Assembly (NCBI GenBank): GCA_017940895.1
Contig: JAGAXM010000027.1
Coordinates: 1-64,000 of the forward strand
DNA length: 64,000 nucleotides
Direction: 5' to 3'
Source of the DNA: Clostridiales bacterium
GTDB taxonomy: Bacteria > Bacillota > Clostridia > Saccharofermentanales > Saccharofermentanaceae
Part shown: in pieces, positions 1 through 9,132 of the stretch
How the letters are laid out: each line of letters begins with the position of its first letter
Numbering within the stretch: the first letter of the stretch is position 1
Translations under genes and position numbers: made by a program
Notes under the pieces: model-generated
What the model was told of the DNA's origin: nothing
Seen by the model: the letters and a program-made list of their open reading frames with translations, nothing else
Database searches by the model: none

Positions 1-245
1 ATAGAAGTCAAGTGTTTTGTGAAGAGAAAGTCTTATTTTTCAAGGCTTTCGAGGTTTTTTGCACTCACAAGAAATCGTCACGTGTTTTGCTGATAAATGG
101 TATAATTTGTTTGTGATACCTTTGAAACTGTGAATAGTAACAGATGACCCGAAAAACAAATAAATGTTCTTTTAATAGGACACTCCATCTGTTATAATGA
201 TAAAAATAGTTTTGACCTGTTTCAGATATGGAGTAGTGCTTTAGC
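1..245. other. AT-rich upstream region, no gene seen
   Basis: No convincing coding frame runs through this stretch, which is clearly richer in A and T than the genes that follow. It holds two TATAAT hexamers (101-106 and 193-198). The second is close enough to serve the helicase gene. Nothing here identifies the gene to the left of the window. Confidence 0.5.
165..198 (+). promoter_or_regulatory. Candidate promoter of the pcrA gene
   Basis: A perfect -10 hexamer TATAAT lies at 193-198, about 48 bases before the GTG start at 246. The -35 side is poor (TTTTAA at 170-175 or TGTTCT at 165-170), so the assignment rests on the -10 and on its position only. Confidence 0.35.
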
Positions 246-2669
246 GTGAGTGAGAATAGTTTTAATAATGAAGACGGGCTCGATCTGTTCGATGAGCTCA
301 ATTCGCTGTATGAAGATGAATTAACAAGTAATGAACCTGACAGGGGTACCGATGCTTTGCTCGATGAGCTTAATCCTGAGCAGAAGGAAGCGGTAATGCA
401 CCTTGACGGACCTTTGCTGATACTCGCAGGTGCGGGTTCGGGTAAGACGCGCGTTATCACCTACAGGATTGCTTATATGATGGAGCGTTTTAACGTGGCT
501 CCGGGATCCATACTCGCGATCACCTTTACGAACAAGGCTGCAAATGAGATGAAGGAGAGACTCTCGGCTTTGGTCGGCGAGAGGTCCCAGTATATCTGGT
601 GCGGAACCTTCCACAGTATCTTCGCGAGGATACTTCGAAGACATGCGGAGGATATAGGCTACGGGAAGAACTTCACGATCGTCGATACGGACGATCAGCT
701 TAAGATCGTCAAGCAGGTAATGGAGATGCACGATATCTCCGAGAAGACCTATAAGCCGAGAGACTTCCTGTATGAGATAACCAATTCGAAGAATCACATG
801 ATCGGTCATAAGGAGTATGAGGCTCTCGCGGGCGGCGATACTTATAAGAGTCTTGCTTCCAAGGTGTATGAGGCATATGACAGACGTCTTCTTGAGACTA
901 ATGCGATGGACTTCGATGATATATTGCTGAACTTCGTTAAGCTTCTGCGCGAGCATGAGCAGATCGCGGATTTCTACAGGAATAAGTTCAGATACATCAT
1001 GGTCGATGAGTATCAGGATACGAATAAGCCGCAGTATGAGGCCGTAATGCTCCTCGGTAAGACACATACCAATGTGTGTGTAGTAGGTGACGACGATCAG
1101 TCGATATATGCTTTCAGAGGCGCGGATGTCAATATGATCCTGAACTTCGAGAAGGATTTTCCGGGTGCGAAGGTCATTAAGCTCGAGCAGAATTACAGAT
1201 CCACACAGACGATTTTAAGTGCTGCCAATGAGGTTATCGCGAACAATAAGCACAGGAAGTCCAAGGTCTTAAGGACCGAGGGTGACGAAGGCAATAAGAT
1301 CGTAGTCATGAATGCCGATAACGGTAATCTCGAAGCTATGTGGACTGCGGATACGATCAAGAGGATAGTCGATAAGGGCAGATGCAGCTACAAAGACTGT
1401 GCAGTTCTTTACAGAGTCAATGCGTTGAGCCGTTCGATAGAGTCGGCACTCCGCGAGAAGCGTATCCCGTTTAAGGTTTACGGCGGAATGCGATTCTATG
1501 ACCGTAAAGAGATCAAGGATGTTATCGCTTACTTAAGACTTATCAATGACGGCAGCGACGATCTGGCATTCGAGAGGATCATCAATGTACCGAAGAGAGG
1601 TATAGGTGATACGACCGTAGATAAGATAAGGCAGATTGCCCAAGATGAGAACACATCGATGTACGATGTAAGCGTCAGAAGCATAGAGTATCCGGATCTT
1701 GCCCGCGCTTCAGGTAAGCTTCTTGAATTTACATCGCTTATCGAGAGATTCAGAAGTCACCTTAATGAAGATGAAAGCTTCAAGGATTTCGTGGATTATG
1801 TCGAGAACGAGTCCGGTATTATCCAGGAGATCATCGACCAGAGGGAGAAGAAGGGAGAAGTTACCGACAGGGTGGAGAACCTGAAGGAGCTTTTGTCTGA
1901 AGCGAGTGAATTCGAGAAGAATCACCGTACGACTCCGGGTCAGGAAGAAGATGCCCGTAATGACGATGCTGATGACATCTATCTCGATGAAGAACTTAAG
2001 AAGGCCGATACTCTCTCGGGTTTGCTTTCCATCTATCTTGAGAATGCTGCCCTGTACTCAGCAGGCGATGAGTACAACGAAGGAGATGACTTCGTTAAGC
2101 TCATGACTGTCCACAGTGCCAAGGGTCTTGAGTTCGGTGCGGTCTTTATGATCGGTGTTGAAGACGGTATATTCCCGGGATATAAGTCGATAAGTGATTC
2201 AACGGCTCTTGAAGAAGAGAGAAGACTAATGTACGTTGCCATAACAAGAGCGAAGAGGGATCTTTTTATCGTGCTGACACGTCAGAGAATGCTCTTCGGT
2301 CAGACACAGTGCTTCCCGCCTTCGAGATTCCTTAAGGAGATCAATCCCGAGCACCTGTATAAGATCGGCGGAGCCAGGGAAGTCCGTAAAGATACAACTT
2401 CCGCTGCCGTTTCTTCTCCTGCCAGAGAGAAGGCAAGGAAGGAGATCTCAAGTGCGCTCAAGTCTTCGTTCGAGAAGAAGCCTGCGCGTAATCCCGGTCT
2501 GTCTGCCGATGCTTTCAGGGTAGGTATGAATGTAACTCATAAGAGATTCGGTGACGGCGTGATCATCAAGGTTGAGCCTGTCGCGGGAGATGCTCTTGTT
2601 ACGGTTGATTTTGACGGCATGAAGAAGAATATGCTCGCGAACTCCGCGGGATTGATGAGGAGGGAATGA
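246..2669 (+). CDS. pcrA: ATP-dependent DNA helicase PcrA/UvrD
   Basis: A superfamily 1A 3'-5' DNA helicase, acting in nucleotide excision repair and in clearing proteins from DNA. The Walker A motif GAGSGKT is at residues 62-68 and the Walker B motif DEYQD at 254-258; motif IV-VI sequences such as QNYRST and VAITRAKR follow. The C-terminal 50 residues (FRVGMNVTHKRFGDG and on) match the Tudor-like RNA polymerase/DNA-binding tail of PcrA, which separates it from RecB-type relatives. At 807 residues it is slightly long because of an acidic N-terminal extension of about 37 residues. The start is a GTG with GGAG at 230-233, a rather long spacing. The stop overlaps the next gene. Confidence 0.95.
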   Translation: MSENSFNNEDGLDLFDELNSLYEDELTSNEPDRGTDALLDELNPEQKEAVMHLDGPLLILAGAGSGKTRVITYRIAYMMERFNVAPGSILAITFTNKAANEMKERLSALVGERSQYIWCGTFHSIFARILRRHAEDIGYGKNFTIVDTDDQLKIVKQVMEMHDISEKTYKPRDFLYEITNSKNHMIGHKEYEALAGGDTYKSLASKVYEAYDRRLLETNAMDFDDILLNFVKLLREHEQIADFYRNKFRYIMVDEYQDTNKPQYEAVMLLGKTHTNVCVVGDDDQSIYAFRGADVNMILNFEKDFPGAKVIKLEQNYRSTQTILSAANEVIANNKHRKSKVLRTEGDEGNKIVVMNADNGNLEAMWTADTIKRIVDKGRCSYKDCAVLYRVNALSRSIESALREKRIPFKVYGGMRFYDRKEIKDVIAYLRLINDGSDDLAFERIINVPKRGIGDTTVDKIRQIAQDENTSMYDVSVRSIEYPDLARASGKLLEFTSLIERFRSHLNEDESFKDFVDYVENESGIIQEIIDQREKKGEVTDRVENLKELLSEASEFEKNHRTTPGQEEDARNDDADDIYLDEELKKADTLSGLLSIYLENAALYSAGDEYNEGDDFVKLMTVHSAKGLEFGAVFMIGVEDGIFPGYKSISDSTALEEERRLMYVAITRAKRDLFIVLTRQRMLFGQTQCFPPSRFLKEINPEHLYKIGGAREVRKDTTSAAVSSPAREKARKEISSALKSSFEKKPARNPGLSADAFRVGMNVTHKRFGDGVIIKVEPVAGDALVTVDFDGMKKNMLANSAGLMRRE

Positions 2670-3886
2670 TGGACACTTTATTTGACATGTTCGGTGACGC
2701 TCTCGGGAATCTCCCGGTAGAACCTCAACTCATTAATAATTACAAGGATCTCAAGGAGATCGAACTTATACGTCAGGAGAGGGAGAAGACTCTGTCTCCT
2801 TTTGCCATGAGAACGGAGAACTCCAGAGGAAGGAAGACTGCCGAAGAACCCTGTACCATCAGAAGCCCGTACGAGAGGGACTTGGGAAGGATCATATTCT
2901 CCCAGTCATTCAGACGCCTCCGTCACAAGACACAGGTATTCTTCAATCCTGTTAACGATCATATTTGCTCGAGAATAGAGCATGTTATCTACGTTAACTA
3001 CATCTCAACGATCATAGGACGCGCGCTTAATCTTAATATCGATCTCATTCAGGCGATCGCATTAGGCCACGATATCGGACATTCTCCTTACGGTCATACG
3101 GGAGAGAGGGTGCTTAACAAGTGCATACAGTCTGTGGATCCGAATCTGTATTTCGAACATGAGGTGCACAGCTTAAGAGTGCTTGACGTTCTCGAGGAGC
3201 ACAGACCCGGAGAGTATGGTCTTAACCTTACTTTCGAGGTGCGCGACGGCATCGTCTCACACTGCGGGGAGACTTACGATGAGTACCGTCTTACGCCGTA
3301 CAGGGACAAGACGGAGAAGGAAGTCTCGGATAAGCCTGCAAAGGACAGGACGAGACCTGCGACACTCGAAGGATGTGTAGTCAGATTTGCCGATAAGATC
3401 GCTTACGTCGGCAGAGACATCGAGGACGCAAGAAGAGCCGGTATCATCGGAGGCAACGATCACGTAAGTTCCGAAGCGGCAAAGAGACTCGGAACCACGA
3501 ATGCCGAGATCATCAATATCCTGGTAGGTGATATTGTTCACAGCAGTCTTAACAAGGACGAGATCAGCATGAGCAAAGAGAACTTCGAGGCGATGAACGA
3601 ATATCTCAATGCCAATCTGCACGGCATCTATCTTGCACCGAAGATCAAGACTTACGAGGATATGGTAAAGCTTCAGATCGAGGCTATCTTTGATGCGTTC
3701 ATGGAAGCCGTTGATGACATCGAGAAGGCTGCCGCTTCACGGAATGAAGCCGTTAAGAGTTTTGCCAATTTCTATATCAAGCATCCGGAACCGGGCTGTG
3801 CTCCGGTAAGGAAGGTCGTCGATTATATCGCGGGTATGACGGATACTTATGCGAATGCATGTTTCGATGAATTGTACAGAGTATAA
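2666..3886 (+). CDS. dgt: dGTP triphosphohydrolase-like HD-domain protein
   Basis: Predicted deoxynucleoside triphosphate triphosphohydrolase, which converts dNTPs to nucleoside and triphosphate and so affects dNTP pools. The signature LGHDIGHSPYGHTGE is present with the metal-binding His135-Asp136 pair, and the N-terminal block SQSFRRLRHKTQVF is typical of the family. Length (406) is normal. Two adjacent ATG codons (2666 and 2669) are possible starts; AGGAGG at 2658-2663 leaves 2 bases before the first and 5 before the second, so 2669 is the better spaced. The start overlaps the stop of pcrA, indicating translational coupling. Followed by a second HD nucleotidase, so the cluster looks like DNA repair plus nucleotide-pool cleaning. 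Confidence 0.9.
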   Translation: MMDTLFDMFGDALGNLPVEPQLINNYKDLKEIELIRQEREKTLSPFAMRTENSRGRKTAEEPCTIRSPYERDLGRIIFSQSFRRLRHKTQVFFNPVNDHICSRIEHVIYVNYISTIIGRALNLNIDLIQAIALGHDIGHSPYGHTGERVLNKCIQSVDPNLYFEHEVHSLRVLDVLEEHRPGEYGLNLTFEVRDGIVSHCGETYDEYRLTPYRDKTEKEVSDKPAKDRTRPATLEGCVVRFADKIAYVGRDIEDARRAGIIGGNDHVSSEAAKRLGTTNAEIINILVGDIVHSSLNKDEISMSKENFEAMNEYLNANLHGIYLAPKIKTYEDMVKLQIEAIFDAFMEAVDDIEKAAASRNEAVKSFANFYIKHPEPGCAPVRKVVDYIAGMTDTYANACFDELYRV

Positions 3887-3899
3887 CGAGGGAATCAAT

Positions 3900-4514
3900 A
3901 TGGATAAGAATTACGCTTTTTTTGCTTTGCTCGACAGAATGCAGTATATCAACCGCTGGGCTCTTATGAGGAACAGCCGTTATGAGAATATCAAGGAACA
4001 CAGCTTCGACGTTGCGGTAGTGGCTGAGTCTTTGGCCGTGATACATAACCGACTGGTCGAAGAGGGAAAGACATCGGTTAAGGTCGATCCGTATAAGATC
4101 CAGGCACTCGGCCTTTATCACGACTGTACCGAGATCATTACAGGCGATATGCCTACTCCCATCAAGTACAGGAACAGCACGATCAAGAGTGCATACAGGG
4201 AAGTGGAGCATGAAGCTGCCGAGAGTCTGGTATCACAGCTTCCCGATTATATGCAGGATTACTACATGTCTTTGCTGTCGCCCGTATATGAGGGAGACGA
4301 GGGATATCTTTATAAGAGAATCGTCAAAGCTGCAGATAAGATCACTGCATACATTAAGTGCATAAGAGAGAAACTGGCGGGTAATACCGAATTTGGGTCG
4401 GCTATGGCGACATTAAAGGAAACTATTGATAAGATAGATTTACCTGAGGTCAAGATCTTTATGGATGAATTCATTCCTCCGTTCGGTCTGACTTTGGATG
4501 AACTTAACAAATAA
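3900..4514 (+). CDS. yfbR: 5'-deoxynucleotidase, YfbR family HD protein
   Basis: Predicted HD-domain hydrolase that dephosphorylates deoxynucleoside 5'-monophosphates. The metal ligands are visible as EHSFD (His34, Asp37) and YHDCTE (His74-Asp75), and the family hallmark NRWALMRN lies at the N-terminus. The start chosen is ATG 3900, with GAGGG at 3888-3892 seven bases upstream; the reading frame is open further upstream to 3849 but that region overlaps dgt and has no ribosome site. It sits 13 bases after dgt and its end overlaps the next gene by 17 bases. The two HD enzymes together suggest salvage or sanitation of deoxynucleotides. Confidence 0.88.
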   Translation: MDKNYAFFALLDRMQYINRWALMRNSRYENIKEHSFDVAVVAESLAVIHNRLVEEGKTSVKVDPYKIQALGLYHDCTEIITGDMPTPIKYRNSTIKSAYREVEHEAAESLVSQLPDYMQDYYMSLLSPVYEGDEGYLYKRIVKAADKITAYIKCIREKLAGNTEFGSAMATLKETIDKIDLPEVKIFMDEFIPPFGLTLDELNK

Positions 4515-7101
4515 CGGGGACAAAGTGGCAGCACCGGTTAAGAAGACAAAAGAATATCTCATCATTGCAGGTGCGGTGCTTATCGTATCTGTGATCGCCG
4601 TTATCTTAGGCGGAATATCTCTTGCCGGAATGTCGGTTCCGTACGGTGAACCCGATTCTTCTGAAGAAGACATAATACTCAGGGCATCGGCTTTGACCTC
4701 GAATGAAGATGCGAACAGGATCGCGCTTCACAGGGTAGGATCCGGCTTTTATACGGCAGGAGACTATGTACTTAATATCTTTACGAGTTCCGATTACCTC
4801 GTAGCAGGTAAAGATGATGCGGCATTCGCATCGGATCTGTCGGCTGTAATAAGCGGTGCTCCCGATCAGCAGATGATCAACGATGCGGTATCGATGCTTT
4901 CGAGCAGTTCGAGAATGTATGTAATTAACGAGATGCTCGCTTCGGAAGACCGCTCTCTTAAGGCTTCTTCGAGTATTCCGGATACGCCGGGCGACAGCTT
5001 CACAGATTGTATCCTCACTTCGTCTTTGGAAGGCGATAACGGAGTCACCCTCGGCATCAGAAAGGTTCAGGGAAGCTTCGTGACGACCGGTGACGGCATA
5101 AGAACGGACTTCTTTGTCGACGGTATCTGTTATCAGGGCAATATCAATATCACCGATTCGGGCGACGGCTCGAAGAATTTCGTCATGGCGTGGAACAGTG
5201 AAGGAGTCAGCGCCGGAAGTCATGAGGTGCTTATCCTGCTTCGTTCGTCGGACGGAAGAGGAACAGTACTGACCGGAGGCGAGATCTTCGTTCCGGATAC
5301 GATGACGCTTGTAAACAACAACGTACAGCCGGGAACGATCGGCGAGAGCCGTCAGGCTTCCTGGTATGTGCTTAACGCAGGTGATTCTAATGCATATATC
5401 AACTTCGTTAATCTCTCGGGAGATATCAAAGTATCGATCTTTGATGCTTACGGGAACCTGATCGGAAGCAATGATCTTGAGGGTACGGACTGTGAGATCT
5501 TAAGGGCATTAAGGCAGGATACGGCTGCAATAACCGCAGACACCGGACTTGCCGGAGTGACGAATACTTTCTATGTTAAGGTCGAGCGCGGTGCTCTTAA
5601 TGAGGACCATACGGGTGCGGTAAGTTATACGATGGTTCAGAGCCGAGAGGTCGCTTATTACGACGGCGGGTATGTCGCGGTTATAGATACTGATTCCGAT
5701 GATCCGAATGCATCCGTTGTCGATATCAGTTCTCCTGCTTTCTACGGCAAAGAGATCGATATCCAGGATATGAACAATAACATCATGACCGTAGGGTATG
5801 AGGATCTGTCCTTCATTCCGCTTAACGGAGTGCTTGAAGATTTTGCCGTTACATATACGGGTACCGGTATGGACTTCGGATATGTTCCTTCATTCGAGCC
5901 CAAGCTTATGAATTACGGCTATATGTCCGTTGACGGCATCAGTGACCTTACTCTTAATGCTTCTTCGAGGGAAGGCAACTTCGCGACGGTCACGGCAATC
6001 CTCGAGACATCGGCAGGAACTTCTGATGTGCCGCTCGGCAGCTCGTTCTCGTTACAGCCCGGTGAGAATAAATTGACGGTTTCCGTTCATTCGTTTGACG
6101 GTATTACCAATAACTACAGCTTATATGTGCTCGTAGGTGATGATGACGGCACATTCTGTGAAGACACATTATCACAGTTCCCGGTAAGTTACGGAAGCGG
6201 ACTTTGGCTTCTGCATTCACTGCATCCGAATTATATCTTCACTCCGTTTAATACCGGAATGGATTTCTACACTGTTCTTGATTATGAGGACAGCGGCTCG
6301 AGGAGCCTTGCCAATATCTACTCCAACCCGTCATGGACGGATTCTTCGAGTCCCGAGTATGACGGCGGAGGATGGCATGCTGCTACGAATGAGGCGGTAA
6401 GGTATTTCCTTGATCCGAGAAACTATCTTGATCAGGTTCACATATTCTCTTTCGAGACATTGTCGTTTAACGGAGCCGTGCAGTCGATCGACGGTGTAAG
6501 TACGATGATCGCGGGAAGCTTTATGGATACGGATGATCTTGATTATGCCCAGATCATCTATAATGCAGGACAGACCGCAGGCGTATCGCCGTATCTTCTG
6601 TCGAGCAGGATCATCCAGGAGATGGGATATAACGGACAGTCTGCTCTTTGCTCCGGTACGTTGCCGGGATATGAAGGCTACTACAACTTCTTTAATATCG
6701 GATCGGTACCGGATCCTTCGGTGGAGAACGGAGCGCTGATCAACGGTGCTCGATATGCGATGTGGGGATCGTCTCCCGACCTCGAGACTATCGATGATGC
6801 CGAAGCGGCTCTGCTGCTTCCCTGGGATAATGTAAGCGATGCCATAACGGGAGGTGCTCTGTGGATAGCTCAGAGCTACATCGCCGTTGACCAGAATACG
6901 CTGTACTTCCAGAAGTTTGACGTTATCAATAACAACGACGGACTGTATAACCACCAGTACGCTCAGAATGTGGCGATGGCATATATGGAAGGTCAGAGAT
7001 ATTTCAGAAGCTATGCTGCGAACGGAATGCTCGATGAGCCGTTCGAATTCATAATCCCCGTATATTCGGGACTGCCTGATTCGTTCGGACAGATGCCTTA
7101 A
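4498..7101 (+). CDS. Membrane-anchored beta-N-acetylglucosaminidase-domain protein
   Basis: Predicted cell-wall hydrolase cutting the glycan strands of peptidoglycan. One N-terminal membrane segment (about residues 20-45) is followed by a long extracellular beta-rich region, a cadherin-like beta-sandwich domain (PF12733-like, about 465-545), and a C-terminal glucosaminidase domain (about 635-840). That domain has the family blocks FLDPRNYL, SRIIQEMG (Glu708 is the candidate catalytic acid) and YYNFFNIG. ATG 4498 overlaps yfbR by 17 bases; an in-frame GTG at 4525 with GGGGA just upstream is a credible alternative start. The next gene also carries a cadherin-like domain, so both probably act at the cell surface together. 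Substrate is inferred from the family. Confidence 0.8.
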   Translation: MNLTNNGDKVAAPVKKTKEYLIIAGAVLIVSVIAVILGGISLAGMSVPYGEPDSSEEDIILRASALTSNEDANRIALHRVGSGFYTAGDYVLNIFTSSDYLVAGKDDAAFASDLSAVISGAPDQQMINDAVSMLSSSSRMYVINEMLASEDRSLKASSSIPDTPGDSFTDCILTSSLEGDNGVTLGIRKVQGSFVTTGDGIRTDFFVDGICYQGNINITDSGDGSKNFVMAWNSEGVSAGSHEVLILLRSSDGRGTVLTGGEIFVPDTMTLVNNNVQPGTIGESRQASWYVLNAGDSNAYINFVNLSGDIKVSIFDAYGNLIGSNDLEGTDCEILRALRQDTAAITADTGLAGVTNTFYVKVERGALNEDHTGAVSYTMVQSREVAYYDGGYVAVIDTDSDDPNASVVDISSPAFYGKEIDIQDMNNNIMTVGYEDLSFIPLNGVLEDFAVTYTGTGMDFGYVPSFEPKLMNYGYMSVDGISDLTLNASSREGNFATVTAILETSAGTSDVPLGSSFSLQPGENKLTVSVHSFDGITNNYSLYVLVGDDDGTFCEDTLSQFPVSYGSGLWLLHSLHPNYIFTPFNTGMDFYTVLDYEDSGSRSLANIYSNPSWTDSSSPEYDGGGWHAATNEAVRYFLDPRNYLDQVHIFSFETLSFNGAVQSIDGVSTMIAGSFMDTDDLDYAQIIYNAGQTAGVSPYLLSSRIIQEMGYNGQSALCSGTLPGYEGYYNFFNIGSVPDPSVENGALINGARYAMWGSSPDLETIDDAEAALLLPWDNVSDAITGGALWIAQSYIAVDQNTLYFQKFDVINNNDGLYNHQYAQNVAMAYMEGQRYFRSYAANGMLDEPFEFIIPVYSGLPDSFGQMP

Positions 7102-7111
7102 GGTGATATCC

Positions 7112-8557
7112 ATGAGCATCGGAAGAAGGAGCAAAAAAGTAAAAGCATTGGCTGCCGCATCGGCTTTGATCGCGGTCTGTTCCGTGTTTACAGGTTTGCT
7201 CTCTGCCGATACCACGGTATTGATATCATTAACCACTCAGACTTCAACCGTTAATCCCGGCGATATCATCAACTTTAATGTAAACTGCGATACATTCGAT
7301 TATGTGTCTGAATTCGGTCCGATCGATGTCGTCTACGATGCCGACCAGTTCGAGTTCGTATCGGTGACTTATGCCGATGTATTGTCGGGATATGCATTTG
7401 AATATGATACTTCGGAAGCGGGGACAGTCTCGGTGACGGCGGATTTTATTGAGGTAACTGATGAGGAGACTGGTCTTGATGTAGAGCCTTTCCATTCCGA
7501 AGTCGAGACTATGCTGTTCCAGGTTTCCTTGAGAGCGAGATCCGATGCTTCAGGTGATACTTCTGTCCGGATAAGTTCGACCGGAACATTTACAAGAAGT
7601 GACGGGACCGTGATAGGTTCGTACAGTGCAGAACCCGTTACCGTAAGCATAGCTCACGGAGTGTCGACAGATGCGACTTTATCCGCGCTGTCCATCGAAG
7701 GAATAACGATGACTCCTCCGTTCGATCCTCAGGTGTTCGAGTATTCGGCAACCGTAAGCCGTGACGTGGAGAGCGTATCGGTTAATGCGGTTCCGACTAA
7801 TCTGCAGGCATCTGTCTCCGTTGACGGTGCAGACGAATTGTCGTCGGGTGAGAATATCGTATCGGTAAGAGTTCTTGCCCAGGACGGTATCAGATGGAGA
7901 GAGTACAGGATCTTCGTTAACCGTCAGGAGAACTATATCCCCGAAGGTTCGGGTTTTATAGATTCCCAAGGCGTGACATTTACTTTCATGACTTTCCCGT
8001 CCAACCTTGTCATCCCGGAAGGGTTTATCCAGACCATGAGGACTATCAACGGATACTCGGTTCCTGTCTTTGCTAAGGACGGAGTTGTCAGTGTCCTGGT
8101 CTATGTTTACAATGGAACTGATGAGCCCGCGCTTTATTTCTATAACCCGATCTCCGGCGTGGCGACAGTCTACAGGGCTGAAGCGACGGTTATATCCGTA
8201 GGTCGTGTGTTAACGACCGTTGAGGTCCCTGAAGATGTTCATATACCGAGAGGATTTGAAGCCGGTGTGTATACTGTCGGTGATAACGAGATGGAAGGAT
8301 ATATCAACGACGACGGAAACTTCATAGCCTACATGCGTGATGATACGGGCAACAGCAGTTTCTATTATTATGATCCGGCCGATGAACATTTCTACGAATA
8401 CAAGAGCGTTGAGCGTACGACGGAGAGAGTTTACCGAAATCTCTTCTATCTGTTCCTCGGACTCAGCGTATTGCAGTCTGGCTTTATCGTTGTCATGACC
8501 TACCTTATCAGGAAGGTAGTCAACAACAGAGCCAATCCGAGACCGAAGAGAGTCTGA
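7112..8557 (+). CDS. Cohesin-like and cadherin-like surface protein with C-terminal anchor
   Basis: An exported protein of unknown role. After a signal peptide (about residues 1-30) comes a cohesin-like module (about 35-185: TVNPGDIINFNVNC, VVYDADQFEFVSV, a beta-rich core), then a cadherin-like beta-sandwich domain (DATLSALSIEG to EYRIFVNRQ), then a third extracellular region, and a single membrane segment near the end followed by a basic tail. This N-out/C-in layout anchors it in the membrane. ATG 7112 is preferred over GTG 7103 because AAGGTG at 7100-7105 is properly spaced from it. It follows the glucosaminidase gene by 10 bases, as one operon. Whether the cohesin-like fold binds a dockerin is unknown; no dockerin was seen in the window. 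Confidence 0.72.
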   Translation: MSIGRRSKKVKALAAASALIAVCSVFTGLLSADTTVLISLTTQTSTVNPGDIINFNVNCDTFDYVSEFGPIDVVYDADQFEFVSVTYADVLSGYAFEYDTSEAGTVSVTADFIEVTDEETGLDVEPFHSEVETMLFQVSLRARSDASGDTSVRISSTGTFTRSDGTVIGSYSAEPVTVSIAHGVSTDATLSALSIEGITMTPPFDPQVFEYSATVSRDVESVSVNAVPTNLQASVSVDGADELSSGENIVSVRVLAQDGIRWREYRIFVNRQENYIPEGSGFIDSQGVTFTFMTFPSNLVIPEGFIQTMRTINGYSVPVFAKDGVVSVLVYVYNGTDEPALYFYNPISGVATVYRAEATVISVGRVLTTVEVPEDVHIPRGFEAGVYTVGDNEMEGYINDDGNFIAYMRDDTGNSSFYYYDPADEHFYEYKSVERTTERVYRNLFYLFLGLSVLQSGFIVVMTYLIRKVVNNRANPRPKRV

Positions 8558-8559
8558 CA

Positions 8560-9132
8560 ATGACAGCCAGAGAGTTATTCTTCGGAAGCGATACCTTAAC
8601 ACCCAAACAGGAGAATATAAGACAGTTGGTAATGTATCCTTTTGCCGGTATATTCACGGCGCTTGCCAATTTTCTGTCATTCGTGATCATTGACTTCATT
8701 CTGAAGGATCCTGTCATGATTCATCCGTTCGGCTTTGAATACGATCTGACACTTGTAATTAAACAGTTCGTATCCTGGGTAGTTACGATAGTTACCGCTC
8801 ACTCTACCAACCGTATCTTCGTGTTCAGATCGCACGGTAATTATTTTCTGGAGCTTCTGGGATTCGCGGCAGCAAGGCTTTTTACTTTTGCAACGATTGA
8901 AGTATTATTATTCTCGTTGATGGTGAGGTGGTCGAATACGTTTCTCGGACTCGATCAGCATGATGTGCTGTTCTCGATAATCGGATTCGATATTACCTGC
9001 ATTTATATCGTTAAGATCGTGAGCAATATTGTCCTGATAAGCGTTAACTTCATAATGAGTAAATGGATCGTATTCAGGGCGAAGAATCCGTCACGCAGGA
9101 AAGGAAAAACGGCTGAAGATGTCACAGACTGA
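8560..9132 (+). CDS. GtrA-like family membrane protein
   Basis: A small four-helix membrane protein of the GtrA type (190 residues). Members are linked to polysaccharide or teichoic-acid modification, possibly by moving lipid-linked sugars across the membrane. The sequence has the family start PFAGIFTALANFLSF with further hydrophobic helices near residues 60-80, 95-120 and 145-170, and a basic C-terminus. It starts two bases after the previous stop and overlaps folC by 14 bases. Its place after two surface proteins fits a cell-envelope role; the actual substrate cannot be read from the sequence. Confidence 0.8.
   Translation: MTARELFFGSDTLTPKQENIRQLVMYPFAGIFTALANFLSFVIIDFILKDPVMIHPFGFEYDLTLVIKQFVSWVVTIVTAHSTNRIFVFRSHGNYFLELLGFAAARLFTFATIEVLLFSLMVRWSNTFLGLDQHDVLFSIIGFDITCIYIVKIVSNIVLISVNFIMSKWIVFRAKNPSRRKGKTAEDVTD

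Noticed and set aside
6331-7236. Long open frame on the - strand opposite the glucosaminidase gene
   Set aside because: No recognisable protein pattern, no ribosome site, and the + strand frame has clear domains; it mirrors codon bias.
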